64,000 nt of DNA from Sulfidibacter corallicola (GCF_017498545.1 NZ_CP071793.1:7372256-7436255), one strand, 5' to 3'; counted from the stretch's first letter, positions 46,865-56,460 are shown. The notes: a model not told the origin generated them from the sequence alone. Translations and numbers: made by a program.

Positions 46865-48240
46865 TGACGCAACGCCTGCAGGTTGAGCAGCCTGCCTTAC
46901 CGGCCCTACTCCACCAATCGAAGCTCGTCATCAGGGAGTGCCCGCATCCTGGAGAGGGTCGCCATGGCGGTAGGTTGGGCTGCCAGCCCGACGCGTCGAA
47001 GCTACCCAAGCAACGGTAAACAATGACACCAAAGTGCGAAGCCTCGCATCTCCCTCATCGAAGTCGTTGGGTCCCAATTCCCCGCATCGCGAGAGGGGCG
47101 TCGTCTCGGTAGGTTGGGCTGCCAGCCCGACTCATCGAAGCGTGTTGATTGGCAGTGCCCGCATTCAATGAGGGTCGTAAAGCCTGTAGGTGGAGCAGCT
47201 TGCTCCACCAATCGAAGCAACCCAGACAACTACAATCAATTGCGCCAAAGAGCAAAGCACAGAATCTCCCACGCAACCCCTATTCGAAGTCGGAAAGGTT
47301 GAGTCCCTGCATTGTGAGAGGGGCGTAAAGCCTGTAGGTGGAGCAGCTTGCTCCACCAATCGAAGCAACCCAGACAACTACAATCAATTGCGCCAAAGAG
47401 CAAAGCACAGAATCTCCCACGCAACCCCTATTCGAAGTCGGAAAGGTTGAGTCCCTGCATTGTGAGAGGGGCGTAAAGCCTGTAGGTGAAGCAGCTTGCC
47501 ATACCTGCTGTGCTCCACCTACTTGCGTGATGATCCTCCCTCGATGCGGGAACTTTATGTATTGCTGCTGCGTTGGCGCGTTGCGCGGCTGATGCGCGGC
47601 TTCGTTCTTTGGTGTAATGGTTTGCTGTTGCTTGGGTAGCTTCGACGCGTCGGGCTGGCAGCCCAACCTACCGAGACGACGCCCCTCTCGCGATGCGGGG
47701 AATTGGGATCCAACGACTTCGATGAGGGAGATGCGAGGCTTCGCGCTTTGGTGTCGTTGTTTACCGTTGCTTGGGTAGCTTCGACGCGTCGGGCTGGCAG
47801 CCCAACCTACCGAGACGACGCCTCTCTCGCGATGCGGGGAATTGGGATCGAGCGACTTCGGAGAGGTTCGATGAGGGAGAAAATGTGCTCCGCTCTTTGG
47901 TGTAATGGTTTGCTGTTGCTTGGGTAGCTTCGACGCGTCGGGCTGGCAGCCCAACCTACCGAGACGACGCCTCTCTCGCGATGCGGGGAATTGGGATCGA
48001 GCGACTTCGATGAGGTTCGATGAGGGAGAAAATGTGCTCCGCTCTTTGGTGTAATTGCGTGGGGTTGCTTGGGTAGCTTCGACGCGTCGGGCTGGCAGCC
48101 CAACCTACCGAGACGACGCCCCTCTCGCGATGCGGGGAAAGCGGAATGAGCGACTTCGATGAGAGAAAAGGGGCTTCGCACTTTGGTGTCGTTGTTTGCC
48201 GTTGCTTGGGTCGCTTTGGAAAAACAGGATGCGATCGAGC
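46865..48240. repeat. Repeat array 3: direct units, centre, four inverted units
   Basis: Direct units on the left carry the hairpins GGGCTGCCAGCCC or GGAGCAGCTTGCTCC. Two almost identical ones start at 47190 and 47338, 148 bp apart. After a centre (about 47510-47610), inverted units share TTCGACGCGTCGGGCTGGC starting at 47641, 47780, 47929 and 48078 (139, 149 and 149 bp apart). The array separates the 3' ends of two convergent genes, the efflux channel gene and the cNMP-binding gene. Confidence 0.87.
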
Positions 48241-48356
48241 GAAGCGAGCCTGCCCGCCCGAACACATCCCCGGAATCACCGCCACTACAGCGAGTGATAC
48301 GACCGCCAGTCACACCCCCGATCCGGGTCGGCAAACCGACCCGGTGGCCGGGACGG

Positions 48357-49268
48357 CTACTGCCGGCTGCGGGCTTCCACTTCCTCGGGGCTACCCATGC
48401 GTCGCTGGTAGTAGTCGATGATGATGTCGTAGACTTCCGGATGCTTTTCGGCCAGGTTGTGGAGTGCCGAACTGTTGAGTTCCAAGGCTTCCACATTGTC
48501 CATGGCGGTCAGCGTGGCCGTTCTGGTCTTGCCGGTGACCAAGCCGATTTCGCCGAAGAAGGCGCCTTCTTCCAGGATGCGGACCTGCTCGTTGTGATTG
48601 GCCTTGTTGCTGACGTACACGCGCAGGTTCCCGTGGACCAGGACCATCAGGCTGGCGCCTTTCTCGCCCTCGGTGAACACGATTTCGCCGGGTCCGAACG
48701 AGCGCATTTCCAACATGTCCAACAGGGGTTTCAGCTCGTTTAGAGAGAACAGGCGGAACAACGGGGAGTTGACCAGGGCGTCGAGTTCCTGTGTTTCCTG
48801 CGGCGGTTCGATCGTCGTCTCGATCTCGTCGGCCTGGGGGTGGTAATGTTTGCCATGGGTGATGATCAATTCATCGGTGGCTTCCACCAGGCGGATACCC
48901 TCGTCGGGCGTGGCGAACGTCTGGTGCTTTTCCGGGGGCGGTTCTTCGGCGATTTTCGTGGCGACAATGTGTTCCTGCTCCTGGATTTCCCCGACCTTGT
49001 CCGGAAACAACCGCTTCATGTGTTTGAGGGACGCCAGCGCCTTGGTATAGAAGCCCGCGGTCATGAACTGTTGGACGATTTTGCTCAGCACGCTGTAGCT
49101 TTCGCGCTTTTTCCCGAGCTTGTAGAGCAACTCCGCCTGTTGTTTGCGAAAGAAATGGTTGCTCGGCTCCCGCGAGAGAACCTCGTCCAGACAACGCAGG
49201 GCGGCGTTGAATTTCTGTTTGGCGATCAATTGGTTCACTTTCATGACATCTTTGGTCATCAATCCCAC
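48357..49268 (-). CDS. Cyclic-nucleotide-binding domain protein with TPR-like N-terminus
   Basis: A 303-aa protein. The GTG at 49268 has GGAGG six bases upstream. Residues 1-100 are helical and TPR-like (LIAKQKFNAALRCLDEVLSR, LYKLGKKRESYSVLSKI), then a linker and a Crp-type cyclic-nucleotide-binding domain at about 180-300: LFRLFSLNELKPLLDMLE, GEIVFTEGEKGASLMVLVHG, FFGEIGLVTGKTRTATLTA. The PRAAT-like arginine region matches cNMP-binding proteins. There is no DNA-binding helix-turn-helix, so it is probably a cAMP/cGMP-responsive adaptor. Divergent from the nucleotide cyclase gene at 49659, probably its effector. Confidence 0.87.
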   Translation of the reverse strand: MGLMTKDVMKVNQLIAKQKFNAALRCLDEVLSREPSNHFFRKQQAELLYKLGKKRESYSVLSKIVQQFMTAGFYTKALASLKHMKRLFPDKVGEIQEQEHIVATKIAEEPPPEKHQTFATPDEGIRLVEATDELIITHGKHYHPQADEIETTIEPPQETQELDALVNSPLFRLFSLNELKPLLDMLEMRSFGPGEIVFTEGEKGASLMVLVHGNLRVYVSNKANHNEQVRILEEGAFFGEIGLVTGKTRTATLTAMDNVEALELNSSALHNLAEKHPEVYDIIIDYYQRRMGSPEEVEARSRQ

Positions 49269-49658
49269 GGTTATCCTCCAAGTTATGATTTTCTGGCGGC
49301 ACGGGTAGGGGCAGCCCGACGCGGCGCCGACCTCGGCGACGATGAGTGGCCCGACAGCTTCGGTTCGAACGGCCTTTTCGGTTCGAGTCTTACCTGTTTG
49401 GGAGACCGAGGTTCGTGAAACGATCTCGCGATCGGATGCCGACGTTCGTGACGATAACTGCTGGGTCCGCATTGTAGCTCTTGTCCAGCCAAAGCCCAAG
49501 GTCAACCGACACAGTTTGTGCATCTTGAAGCGATGGAATCCTGAAAGAAATCGATCGGGTTCAACAGAATGCGTATTCGCGCTGTTGTTTTCATTCCCGC
49601 GGTTGTATGCTATAGGCGTGCTGGCATTTTTTTACTTCTCGAACCGCGGATAAATTCG
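49269..49658. other. 390-bp divergent promoter region between cNMP-binding and cyclase genes
   Basis: No gene. Extended in-frame starts exist on both sides (49523 for the minus gene, 49569 for the plus gene) but without ribosome sites. Both genes probably have promoters here. Confidence 0.45.
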
Positions 49659-50576
49659 ATGCCGAACGATACTCGACCACTACCCCAGGAAAAGCCCGTT
49701 CAGGATGCGTCGAAAAGTGAGTCCGGTGGCCTCTTTCAACGGGAGGAGTCCGTGTTGGCACGGGCCCAGGCCGTTTTGGACGATTCCGGCACCGACGATC
49801 CGGCCCAATTGCGAGAAGAGATGGCCCTGTTGGCCAAGGGCTACCGCAAGCTGTTGCGTCAGACCGAGCGCTTGACCCGTATCAGCGATCGCCGTCAAAA
49901 CAAGTACTACCGCGTTTCCAACGACCTGGAGTTTCACCTGGAGCGCCACGTGGGCGAGGCCATCAAGGACGAGATCCTCAAGGCGCCGCTTTCGGTGGAA
50001 CGGGTGCGGATGCGCGAACTGGTCGTCGCCTTTCTCGATATTCGCGGGTTCTCTTCCTTTGCCGAGTCCCTGGAACCCGACCAGGTGATTCATTTCCTGA
50101 AAAGTTACTATGAGTACAGCCTGGCCATCGTGCACGAACACGGCGGTTTGGTGAAGTGTTTCATGGGCGACGGTGTTATGCTGGTATTCGGGTTTCGCCA
50201 TCCCGAAACCGCTTCCGACCGAGCGCTGGCCTGTGCGCGCCAGTTGGTCGAACATCTGCCGCGGTTTCGCGAGCGTTGCGGCTGGCCGATTCAGGTCGGA
50301 ATCGGGTTGCACCACGGCCCGACGGCGGTGGGTACCATCGGCACCGACAAACGCGCCGAGTTGGCGGTGATCGGCAGCACCGTCAATATCGCCAGTCGCA
50401 TCGAGTCGATGACCAAACAGCTCAAGTTACCGGTGTTGTTCAGCGAGTCGTTCAAGGACCACCTCAGGAATACGGAGGAAGGGATCGTCCAGGCGGCCGA
50501 GGTCACACTGCGCGGCTTGACCAAATCCAGTCGGCTCTACACCTTCGAGGATCTCCTGCTGGACGAAAACGCGTAA
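49659..50576 (+). CDS. Class III adenylate/guanylate cyclase
   Basis: A 305-aa soluble protein. N-terminal ~110 residues are a polar and helical region with coiled-coil potential (LLAKGYRKLLRQTERLTRIS). The catalytic domain (115-300) has VAFLDIRGFSSFAE (metal Asp127), CFMGDGVMLVFG (second metal Asp), and GSTVNIASRIESM, with Asn and Arg of the transition-state motif. Bacterial enzymes of this type make cAMP (or cGMP). No sensor domain is apparent. The ATG at 49659 follows GCGGA. Divergent from a cNMP-binding protein gene, which suggests a local second-messenger pair. Confidence 0.92.
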   Translation: MPNDTRPLPQEKPVQDASKSESGGLFQREESVLARAQAVLDDSGTDDPAQLREEMALLAKGYRKLLRQTERLTRISDRRQNKYYRVSNDLEFHLERHVGEAIKDEILKAPLSVERVRMRELVVAFLDIRGFSSFAESLEPDQVIHFLKSYYEYSLAIVHEHGGLVKCFMGDGVMLVFGFRHPETASDRALACARQLVEHLPRFRERCGWPIQVGIGLHHGPTAVGTIGTDKRAELAVIGSTVNIASRIESMTKQLKLPVLFSESFKDHLRNTEEGIVQAAEVTLRGLTKSSRLYTFEDLLLDENA

Positions 50577-51110
50577 GCACGCCGCGCCCATCGCCCCAAT
50601 CGAGGTACCAAATGGCCTATGGGGTCCCCGTCCGTTTTCGCGTGGTTCGGGTCAACAGCTTGCGTCTTCACGAGTTGAAAGCACCAGGCCGCCCAAGACG
50701 CGGTAGGGGAGGGGTGCGCCCTTCTCGTATCACAACCGCAAGGGGTCGGTCTGCGGAGATCGAAACCGCAACCCGCGAACACCCAAAATGTGCGCTAGCT
50801 CGTGGTTGTGATCGTTGAAAAACGGAACACTCATGTATTTGTGATATATTACGACTGTTTGCGGGGGATGCGGGCTGGCTTTCGCAGCGACTGTTGCACA
50901 TCTGATTTTCTATTTCGAGCGAGCTTTTTTCCGGTTCGTGCCTCTTGGCGGCCCGCCGGCACCACCTGCCGGCGCCATGGCATCCAGCCGAGTCGCACGC
51001 CGGGTTGTCGTTCTTTCATTCGATATCGATCTCTCTTCGTTGTATTTGTTCATTTCTTTCCTCTACCGCAGCCGCTACCTTCCCCGATTCATTTTTTGGA
51101 GGAGAAAGAT
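50577..51110. other. Intergenic region upstream of the Asp-box protein
   Basis: About 530 bp. No supportable gene. The in-frame stretch upstream of 51111 lacks a ribosome site. The segment at 50810-50860 is AT-rich, a likely promoter position. Confidence 0.45.
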
Positions 51111-53834
51111 ATGTCTCTATGCTTGAGGGCCTGCCTCGCAGGTCTCTTGGTATGGGTGCCTCTCTGGGCCCAGGTCCCTTTCCACCACTCCCAATTGGGT
51201 GACAAAACCAACGGTGAGGAAGAGGCCATCAACCGCCGCGTCCAATGGTTCGCCGAGCGCCGCGGTTTGGACAGCACCCCCAATCCCAACGAATATTGGC
51301 GGAAAGCCATCACCGACACCCAGAGCCTGGCGGCGGAAACCGGATCCCGTTCGCCCGGCGCCATCTGGGTCCCTCGCGGACCCGCATCCATGACCATGCT
51401 TTCCTGGGACATGGGCCGGGTGGCCGGTCGGGTCAGTGCCTTCGCACACGACCTCGACGACGATCAATTGCTGTATCTCGGGACCGCTTCGGGCGGGCTC
51501 TGGCGCTCCACCGATGGTGGCAACAACTGGACGTCCATCTTCGACCAGGTGGGCACCCAAACGATCGGGGCCATCTGGATTCAACCCGGTTCGCCCAAGA
51601 CGATTTGGGTCGGTACGGGGGAGCAGGGTAGTAGCTGCACCGGTTACATGGGCATGGGCTTGTACAAGTCCACCGACGGCGGCAACACCTGGCAGGCCTC
51701 CAACGGCGCGGGCGCCGGCCGCCTTGCCGCGACCTCGGTCGTCGCCATCACCGGCCATCCGACCGACAGCCAGGTCCTGCTGGTCAGCGGCGAGCGCGAT
51801 TGTGTGGATCAGTGGGACGCCCCGGGCGGCATTTTCCGGTCCGCGGACGGTGGCGGCTCCTGGACCAAGGTCCTTTCCGGCTACGTGAACGACGTGCTGG
51901 CAGATCCCGAGAATCCCGGCACCTTCTACGCCTCGATCGGTCGTTGGTCGTCGTTGGCGGGCAACGGCATCTACAAATCCACCGACGGCGGCCTGAACTG
52001 GGATCGCCTGGAGAACGGGATCCCTTTCGAAAACGACGTCAGCCGCAGCCGGATCGCGATGGCGCCCTCCGACAGCAGCATTCTCTACATGTTGTCCTAC
52101 GGCAGCGCGGGCGGGCTCTTCCGCACCGAAGACGGCGGCCAGAGCTGGACCCGTCAAAACGCCAATGCCTGTGAGGGCCAGTGTTCCTACAACCTGTGCC
52201 TCGACGTGCATCCGGACGATCCCGACACCGTGCTGGTGGGCAGCATCCGCTTCGCCCTGTCCACCAACGCCGGCGTCAACCTGAACTACCTCACTAGCGG
52301 TTGGGGCGGTGGCCAGAAGGTTCACCAGGATACCCACGTCGTGTCGTTTCACCGCGGGACCACCGGTTCGCCCGCCAACGGCAACCGGTTCTGGGTCGGA
52401 TCCGATGGCGGATTGTGGCGGACCGACGACGGCGGCACCAACTTCGTCAACCTCAACGCCAACCTCAACATCACCCAGTTCTACGACATCGCCGTTCACC
52501 CCGACAATCCCGAAATCGTGCTGGGTGGTGCCCAGGACAACTCCAGCTCCCGCACCACGGGCACGCCCCTGTGGAACGTCACCATCGTGACCGGCGACGG
52601 GTTCATGAACCTCTTCGACCCCAACAACCCCGACATCGCCTTCCAGACCAGCTATCCTTCCTGGAACGGTTCGGGTTACGTGCCGTCGCTGGTGCGTTCC
52701 TACAACGGCGGCGAGCCGGGCACCTTCAACTGGCTTTCCATGGACGGGATTCCCACGGGCGAGCCCTGGGGCTGGGTGACACCGTTGGCCAACGCGGCCA
52801 TTGGCGGAACCACCGACACCGCCATTTTCGTGGGATCCAACCGGGTCTATCGTTCCGTGAACGAGGGTGACAACTGGACACCGATCAGCACCGCCCTGAG
52901 TTCCGACCAGATCAGTGTCGTGCACGCGCAGTCGACCGGTTCCGATGTCGCGGTGCTGGTCGGGTACAGCGACGGCAAGGTGGGCATCACCTACAACGGG
53001 ACCGCGGCTTCGCCCGATTGGCAAGACGTGACCGGCACCCTGCCTTCGAGCTGGGTCGCCGATCTGGCCATGGATCCCGACGACACCAACCGCATTTACA
53101 TGGTGCGTTCGGCCTTCGGCGGTGCCAAGCTGTTTCGTTCGGACAACAGCGGCGGCACCTGGCTGGAGTTGGGTGCCGGCTTGCCCGACGTGCCCGCCAA
53201 CGCCGTGGCCGTCGATCCGCTGCAAACCTCGCGAATCTTCGTGGGCAACGACGTCGGCGTCTTCGTTTCCGAGGATTTCGGGGCCAACTTCGTGCCGTTC
53301 ATGGACGGGTTGCCGCTGGGCACCGTCGTCACCGACCTCGAAATCGACGACGACCCCTACTGGCTGACGCTGGGCAGCTACGGGCGCGGCGTGTGGCAAA
53401 TCGCCCTGACGCCCTCCGACCTGGGTGTCGAAGGTGGGCCCAACGCCGAGACCTGTTCGGGCCGCGGTGTGTTGGTTTCCGTGACCGCGACCGGCGGTTC
53501 CGGTTCCTACAGCTACGACTGGCAGGTCGCCGGCGGTCCGGACACGGACCTGGACCAGTTCGACGACACCAGCCTCGCGAATCCCACGTTCACGCCCAGC
53601 GTGAGCGGCCAGTACACCTTGCGCTGTACCGTTTCCGACGGCAGTGGCAGTGCCAGCGCCGATGTGAGCGTTTCCGCGGGCAACAGTCTCGAACTGCTGT
53701 GGGTGGCTTCGACCCACTGGCTCGAGACGACCGGTTCGCCAGGCTGGGATCCCCAGTTGGATCTCGACGCCAACGGACGGATCGATCTGCTGGATCTCGT
53801 GTTGCGGGTCAACAACCCTGCATGTGACGAGTAA
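51111..53834 (+). CDS. Secreted Asp-box (BNR/sortilin-like) beta-propeller protein with dockerin-like end
   Basis: A 907-aa protein. ATG 51111 follows GGAGGAG by six bases; signal peptide ends LWAQ. Residues about 60-770 are Asp-box repeats with S/T.DGG..W: STDGGNNW, STDGGNTW, SADGGGSW, STDGGLNW, TEDGGQSW, TDDGGTNF. This is a multi-bladed propeller as in the sortilin/VPS10-like or glycosidase-related families, but no catalytic residues are visible. A PKD/Ig-like domain follows (about 785-870). The end LDLDANGRIDLLDLVLRVN resembles a single dockerin-type calcium loop. An extracellular binding or polymer-interacting role is inferred. Confidence 0.88.
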   Translation: MSLCLRACLAGLLVWVPLWAQVPFHHSQLGDKTNGEEEAINRRVQWFAERRGLDSTPNPNEYWRKAITDTQSLAAETGSRSPGAIWVPRGPASMTMLSWDMGRVAGRVSAFAHDLDDDQLLYLGTASGGLWRSTDGGNNWTSIFDQVGTQTIGAIWIQPGSPKTIWVGTGEQGSSCTGYMGMGLYKSTDGGNTWQASNGAGAGRLAATSVVAITGHPTDSQVLLVSGERDCVDQWDAPGGIFRSADGGGSWTKVLSGYVNDVLADPENPGTFYASIGRWSSLAGNGIYKSTDGGLNWDRLENGIPFENDVSRSRIAMAPSDSSILYMLSYGSAGGLFRTEDGGQSWTRQNANACEGQCSYNLCLDVHPDDPDTVLVGSIRFALSTNAGVNLNYLTSGWGGGQKVHQDTHVVSFHRGTTGSPANGNRFWVGSDGGLWRTDDGGTNFVNLNANLNITQFYDIAVHPDNPEIVLGGAQDNSSSRTTGTPLWNVTIVTGDGFMNLFDPNNPDIAFQTSYPSWNGSGYVPSLVRSYNGGEPGTFNWLSMDGIPTGEPWGWVTPLANAAIGGTTDTAIFVGSNRVYRSVNEGDNWTPISTALSSDQISVVHAQSTGSDVAVLVGYSDGKVGITYNGTAASPDWQDVTGTLPSSWVADLAMDPDDTNRIYMVRSAFGGAKLFRSDNSGGTWLELGAGLPDVPANAVAVDPLQTSRIFVGNDVGVFVSEDFGANFVPFMDGLPLGTVVTDLEIDDDPYWLTLGSYGRGVWQIALTPSDLGVEGGPNAETCSGRGVLVSVTATGGSGSYSYDWQVAGGPDTDLDQFDDTSLANPTFTPSVSGQYTLRCTVSDGSGSASADVSVSAGNSLELLWVASTHWLETTGSPGWDPQLDLDANGRIDLLDLVLRVNNPACDE

Positions 53835-53883
53835 TCGGCTGGAGCGTTCGGACGAATCCTGTCTCGTCCGAACCTAAAAACAG

Positions 53884-53925
53884 GCGCAGCCCCTGTCGGA
53901 TGTCGGCAGGGGCTGCGCTTCTTTC
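53884..53925 (+). terminator. Rho-independent terminator of the Asp-box gene
   Basis: GCGCAGCCCCTG (53884-53895) pairs perfectly with CAGGGGCTGCGC (53907-53918) over an 11-base loop, followed by TTCTTTC. It is about 50 bp after the stop codon. Confidence 0.88.
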
Positions 53926-54225
53926 ATGCCTCGAAGCGAATGGTTTCTGTGGGGGAAGGGGAAATCGAGCGTCCGGATCTAGCCGTCAGGGCAGGCTTAC
54001 CATCGCGGGATGAATCGGTTCGACGTGTCGGCCCGGCAGGCATGCCGCTCGGACCCAACCGACCGGATTTCCGCCGCCAGCGGTCATGCGAGCTCATGAG
54101 AGCGCGGGTTGCCAAAGTGCCCCGGGAAGGGGGTGCACGGAAACCTGAACCGGGCTCCTGAAAGCGCCGGGAAGCGCCGACCGAGCGCATCGATCGATCG
54201 AACCCATTCCGGCTCTTTCCGGCCT
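53926..54225. repeat. Gene-free stretch with a degenerate array-type fragment
   Basis: About 300 bp without a gene. At about 54016-54065 the boxes TTCGACGTGTCGGCCCGGC and CGGACCCAACCGACCGG resemble the inverted unit of the 149-bp repeats. The copy is lone and diverged. Confidence 0.4.
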
Positions 54226-54645
54226 TTACTCGAAGCGTTCCTGAACTTCGAAGGCATCGAAGCGGAGGCGCCATTTGCCGTCGTCGCCTTTGACCCAGCG
54301 TTCTTCGGTGATGATGCCGCGGCCCACGTTCATGCGCCAGTCGGCGGAGAGCAGGACGGTCGTCGCGTCGATGACGGCCAGTTTCACGTTGCTGTAGACC
54401 AGCTCACCGGCTCCGGAATCGATGAACGAATGCCAGAAGGTGAAGATCTCGTCGTGGCCCCTGTATTCGCCGATGGGTTTGGCTTCCATCAAGGCGTCCT
54501 GTTCGTAACCGGCCGCGCAGGCCTCGGCGTTGCCCGCGTTGAACGAGGCGATCCAGGCGTTCGAGGTGGCCGAGACTTCGGCGATCAACGCGGCGCGATC
54601 GGAAGTGGAAAGAGTCTCTACGGATGCTTGGGTACTGTGCGTCAT
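54226..54645 (-). CDS. SnoaL/NTF2-like protein
   Basis: A 139-aa NTF2-fold protein (SnoaL/DUF4440 type). The helix EVSATSNAWIASFNAGNAEACAAG plus strands MEAKPIGEYRGHDEIFTFW, VKLAVIDATTVLLSADWRM and RWVKGDDGKWRLRFDAFEV fit the family cone. Such proteins may be small enzymes or ketosteroid-isomerase-like; the function is not predictable. Divergent from the LysR-type gene, which may control it. ATG 54645 follows AAGGAGAT. Confidence 0.88.
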   Translation of the reverse strand: MTHSTQASVETLSTSDRAALIAEVSATSNAWIASFNAGNAEACAAGYEQDALMEAKPIGEYRGHDEIFTFWHSFIDSGAGELVYSNVKLAVIDATTVLLSADWRMNVGRGIITEERWVKGDDGKWRLRFDAFEVQERFE

Positions 54646-54811
54646 GGGTCATCTCCTTGTGGTCGTGATAGTCAAATCGAGGGCGTGATGTTCTTGGGGG
54701 AGTGAAGGGCGTTGCGGCGGCGAGGTGCGTCGCCGTCCGTCTGACTGTCCCTATTAAACCTGTGCGAATGTGCAAAAGCGATAGTGGATATTGAGAAGTA
54801 ATTGTGCAAAA
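54646..54811. promoter_or_regulatory. Divergent control region with repeated GTGCAAAA boxes
   Basis: Between the SnoaL-like and LysR genes. GTGCAAAAGC (54770) and GTGCAAAAATGG (54804) form a direct repeat 34 bp apart, near TGTGCGAATGTGCA. They are candidate LysR binding sites, as LysR proteins usually bind divergent promoters. Confidence 0.4.
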
Positions 54812-55684
54812 ATGGACAGTATGGATTGGAATGATGCACGTTACTTCGTTTTTGCGGTTCGCGAGCGCAGTTTTCTCAAGGCCGGTGCCGAGCTGGGCGT
54901 GAGTCACACGACCGTGGCCCGCCGGATCCAGGCTTTCGAGCGCGAATGGGGCGTACGTTTGCTGGAGCGTTTGCCGGAAGGGTTGGTGCCGACCGTCGCG
55001 GGCGAACGTTTTCTGGAGCGGGCCCTGCGGGTCGAACGCGAGTTTTTGGCCATGGAGCGCGAAATCGTCGGCCTCGACGCCGGGCTGGCCGGCCAACTCC
55101 GCATCACCGCGCCCTACCTTATCTCCCGGTACCTGTTGCCGGCGCTGTGTCGCGAGTTTCGGCGGCTTCATCCCGAGATCGAGCTGCAGTGCATTGCCGC
55201 TTTCGAGCGCTTCAACCTGAGCCGGCGCGAGGCCGACATCGCCATCCGCGCCACATCGGCGCCGCCCGAGACGGCGGTGGGCCGCATGGTCGCCCACCTG
55301 AGCTGGTCGCTCTACGTGGCCGAATCTGAAGCCGAGGCCTGGTCCGATGCCGACGCGAGCCCGTGCTACATCGGCCTGGACGACGAGCGACCCGAACCCG
55401 AGTGGCTGGTCGAAACATTCCCCCAGGCGCGCCTGGGGGCGCGGGCCAACGACCCCATGTTGCTGATCGACATGGTCGAAGGCGGCATGGGCGGTGCGGT
55501 GCTGCCGGACTTCGTGGGGGCGTCGGTGGCGGGACTGGTGCGGCTGTGTCGGGTTCCCTCGTGGGATTGCGGCCTGTGGCTCCTGACCCACCGCGACCTG
55601 GCCCAGGGCGGTCGGGTGCGTGCATTCAACCAGTTCGCCGCCGACTGGTTCAAACGCAAAAACCTGGAAAATGCCGAGCCTTGA
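54812..55684 (+). CDS. LysR-family transcriptional regulator
   Basis: A 290-aa LysR protein. The N-terminal winged helix-turn-helix is WNDARYFVFAVRERSFLKAG-AELGVSHTTVARRIQAFE. The C-terminal effector domain follows (LRITAPYLISRYLLPALCREF; IRATSAPPET). It probably controls the divergent SnoaL-like gene. ATG 54812 or 54821 are both possible; an upstream TTG at 54791 would make it 297 aa, none with a clear ribosome site. Members of the family act as activators with a small ligand, unknown here. Confidence 0.92.
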   Translation: MDSMDWNDARYFVFAVRERSFLKAGAELGVSHTTVARRIQAFEREWGVRLLERLPEGLVPTVAGERFLERALRVEREFLAMEREIVGLDAGLAGQLRITAPYLISRYLLPALCREFRRLHPEIELQCIAAFERFNLSRREADIAIRATSAPPETAVGRMVAHLSWSLYVAESEAEAWSDADASPCYIGLDDERPEPEWLVETFPQARLGARANDPMLLIDMVEGGMGGAVLPDFVGASVAGLVRLCRVPSWDCGLWLLTHRDLAQGGRVRAFNQFAADWFKRKNLENAEP

Positions 55685-55699
55685 TCCCCTGCCTCCAAG

Positions 55700-56060
55700 A
55701 GCGGCGTCGTGTCCGGTAGGCCCACCAGCCGATCCCACCGGCCCTGGCAAACCAATCGAAGTGATCTCTGTCGGGAGTTCCCGCATCATGAAAAGTGTTG
55801 CAATTGCAGTAGGTTGGCCCGCTGGGCCGACGCGTCGAAGCAACCCAAGCAACCTCGGCGGATTACGCCAAGGAGCGAAGCCCCAAGACTCGCCTGAATC
55901 TCAACCCGAAGCACTTCCTGTTGGGAGTTCCCGAATGCAAAAAATGGCGTCGTGCCCCGTAGATCAACCAGTCTGCCATACCGACCCAGATGGACCAATC
56001 GAATCCCTCCCACTAGGGAGTCCCCGCATGCCCAAATGGCCCGCCGCAGCAAGTACGTCC
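55700..56060. repeat. Repeat array 4: short, diverged direct units
   Basis: About three units, at 55705-55800, 55805-55950 and 55955-56045, in plus orientation only. The best one has GTAGGTTGGCCCGCTGGG, GACGCGTCGAAGCAACCC, AAGCAACC and TTACGCCAAGGAGCGAAGC. The hairpin is GGCCCGCTGGGCC. Each unit ends in a GGGAGTTCCCGCAT or GGAGTCCCCGCAT box. It lies between convergent gene ends. Confidence 0.75.
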
Positions 56061-56082
56061 GACCCATCGCACCCACCAAACC

Positions 56083-56460
56083 TCACCCACCGACCCGATT
56101 CGATGGCTTCTGCGGTGTCCAGGTGAGGCAGATCTTCCGCAAGTCGTCGCTGTGGGCCACGACGCCCAGTTGATCGCCGGGTTCGATTGTCGGTTTCGCC
56201 TCCGGATTACTGATGATGTGTTCCTCCCCGGCCGGCCCCTCCTGGCGGTAGATACAGATCAGGTTCAAGCCATGCCGGGGTCGCAACTTCAGGTCGGCCA
56301 GCGCCTTGTGGAAGAAGCGCTCCGGCGCGGCGATCTTGGCCACGGCGAATCCGGCCTCGAGCGGGACGGCGCCCGACACGTTGGTGTGGACCAGGTTGTA
56401 GGCCAGGATGCGGGCCGCGTCGCACGCGGGATTTGACCGGAAATGTGAGCGTGCAACAAA
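56083..56460 (-). pseudogene. Truncated TrkA-C/KtrA-type potassium-uptake regulator remnant
   Basis: The frame ends at 56083. About 110 residues match a TrkA C-terminal (RCK_C) domain: ILAYNLVHTNVSGAVPLEAG, FAVAKIAAPERFFHKALADL and GDQLGVVAHSDDLRKI. The preceding N-terminal NAD-binding Rossmann domain (GxGxxG region) is absent, and the upstream sequence is low complexity and leads into the tRNA gene. The gene was therefore truncated at its 5' end. A stand-alone RCK_C protein is possible but would need its own start, which has no ribosome site. Confidence 0.6.

Noticed and set aside
51117..53717. 866-aa minus-strand frame opposite the Asp-box protein
   Set aside because: Antisense shadow of a clearly conserved secreted protein.
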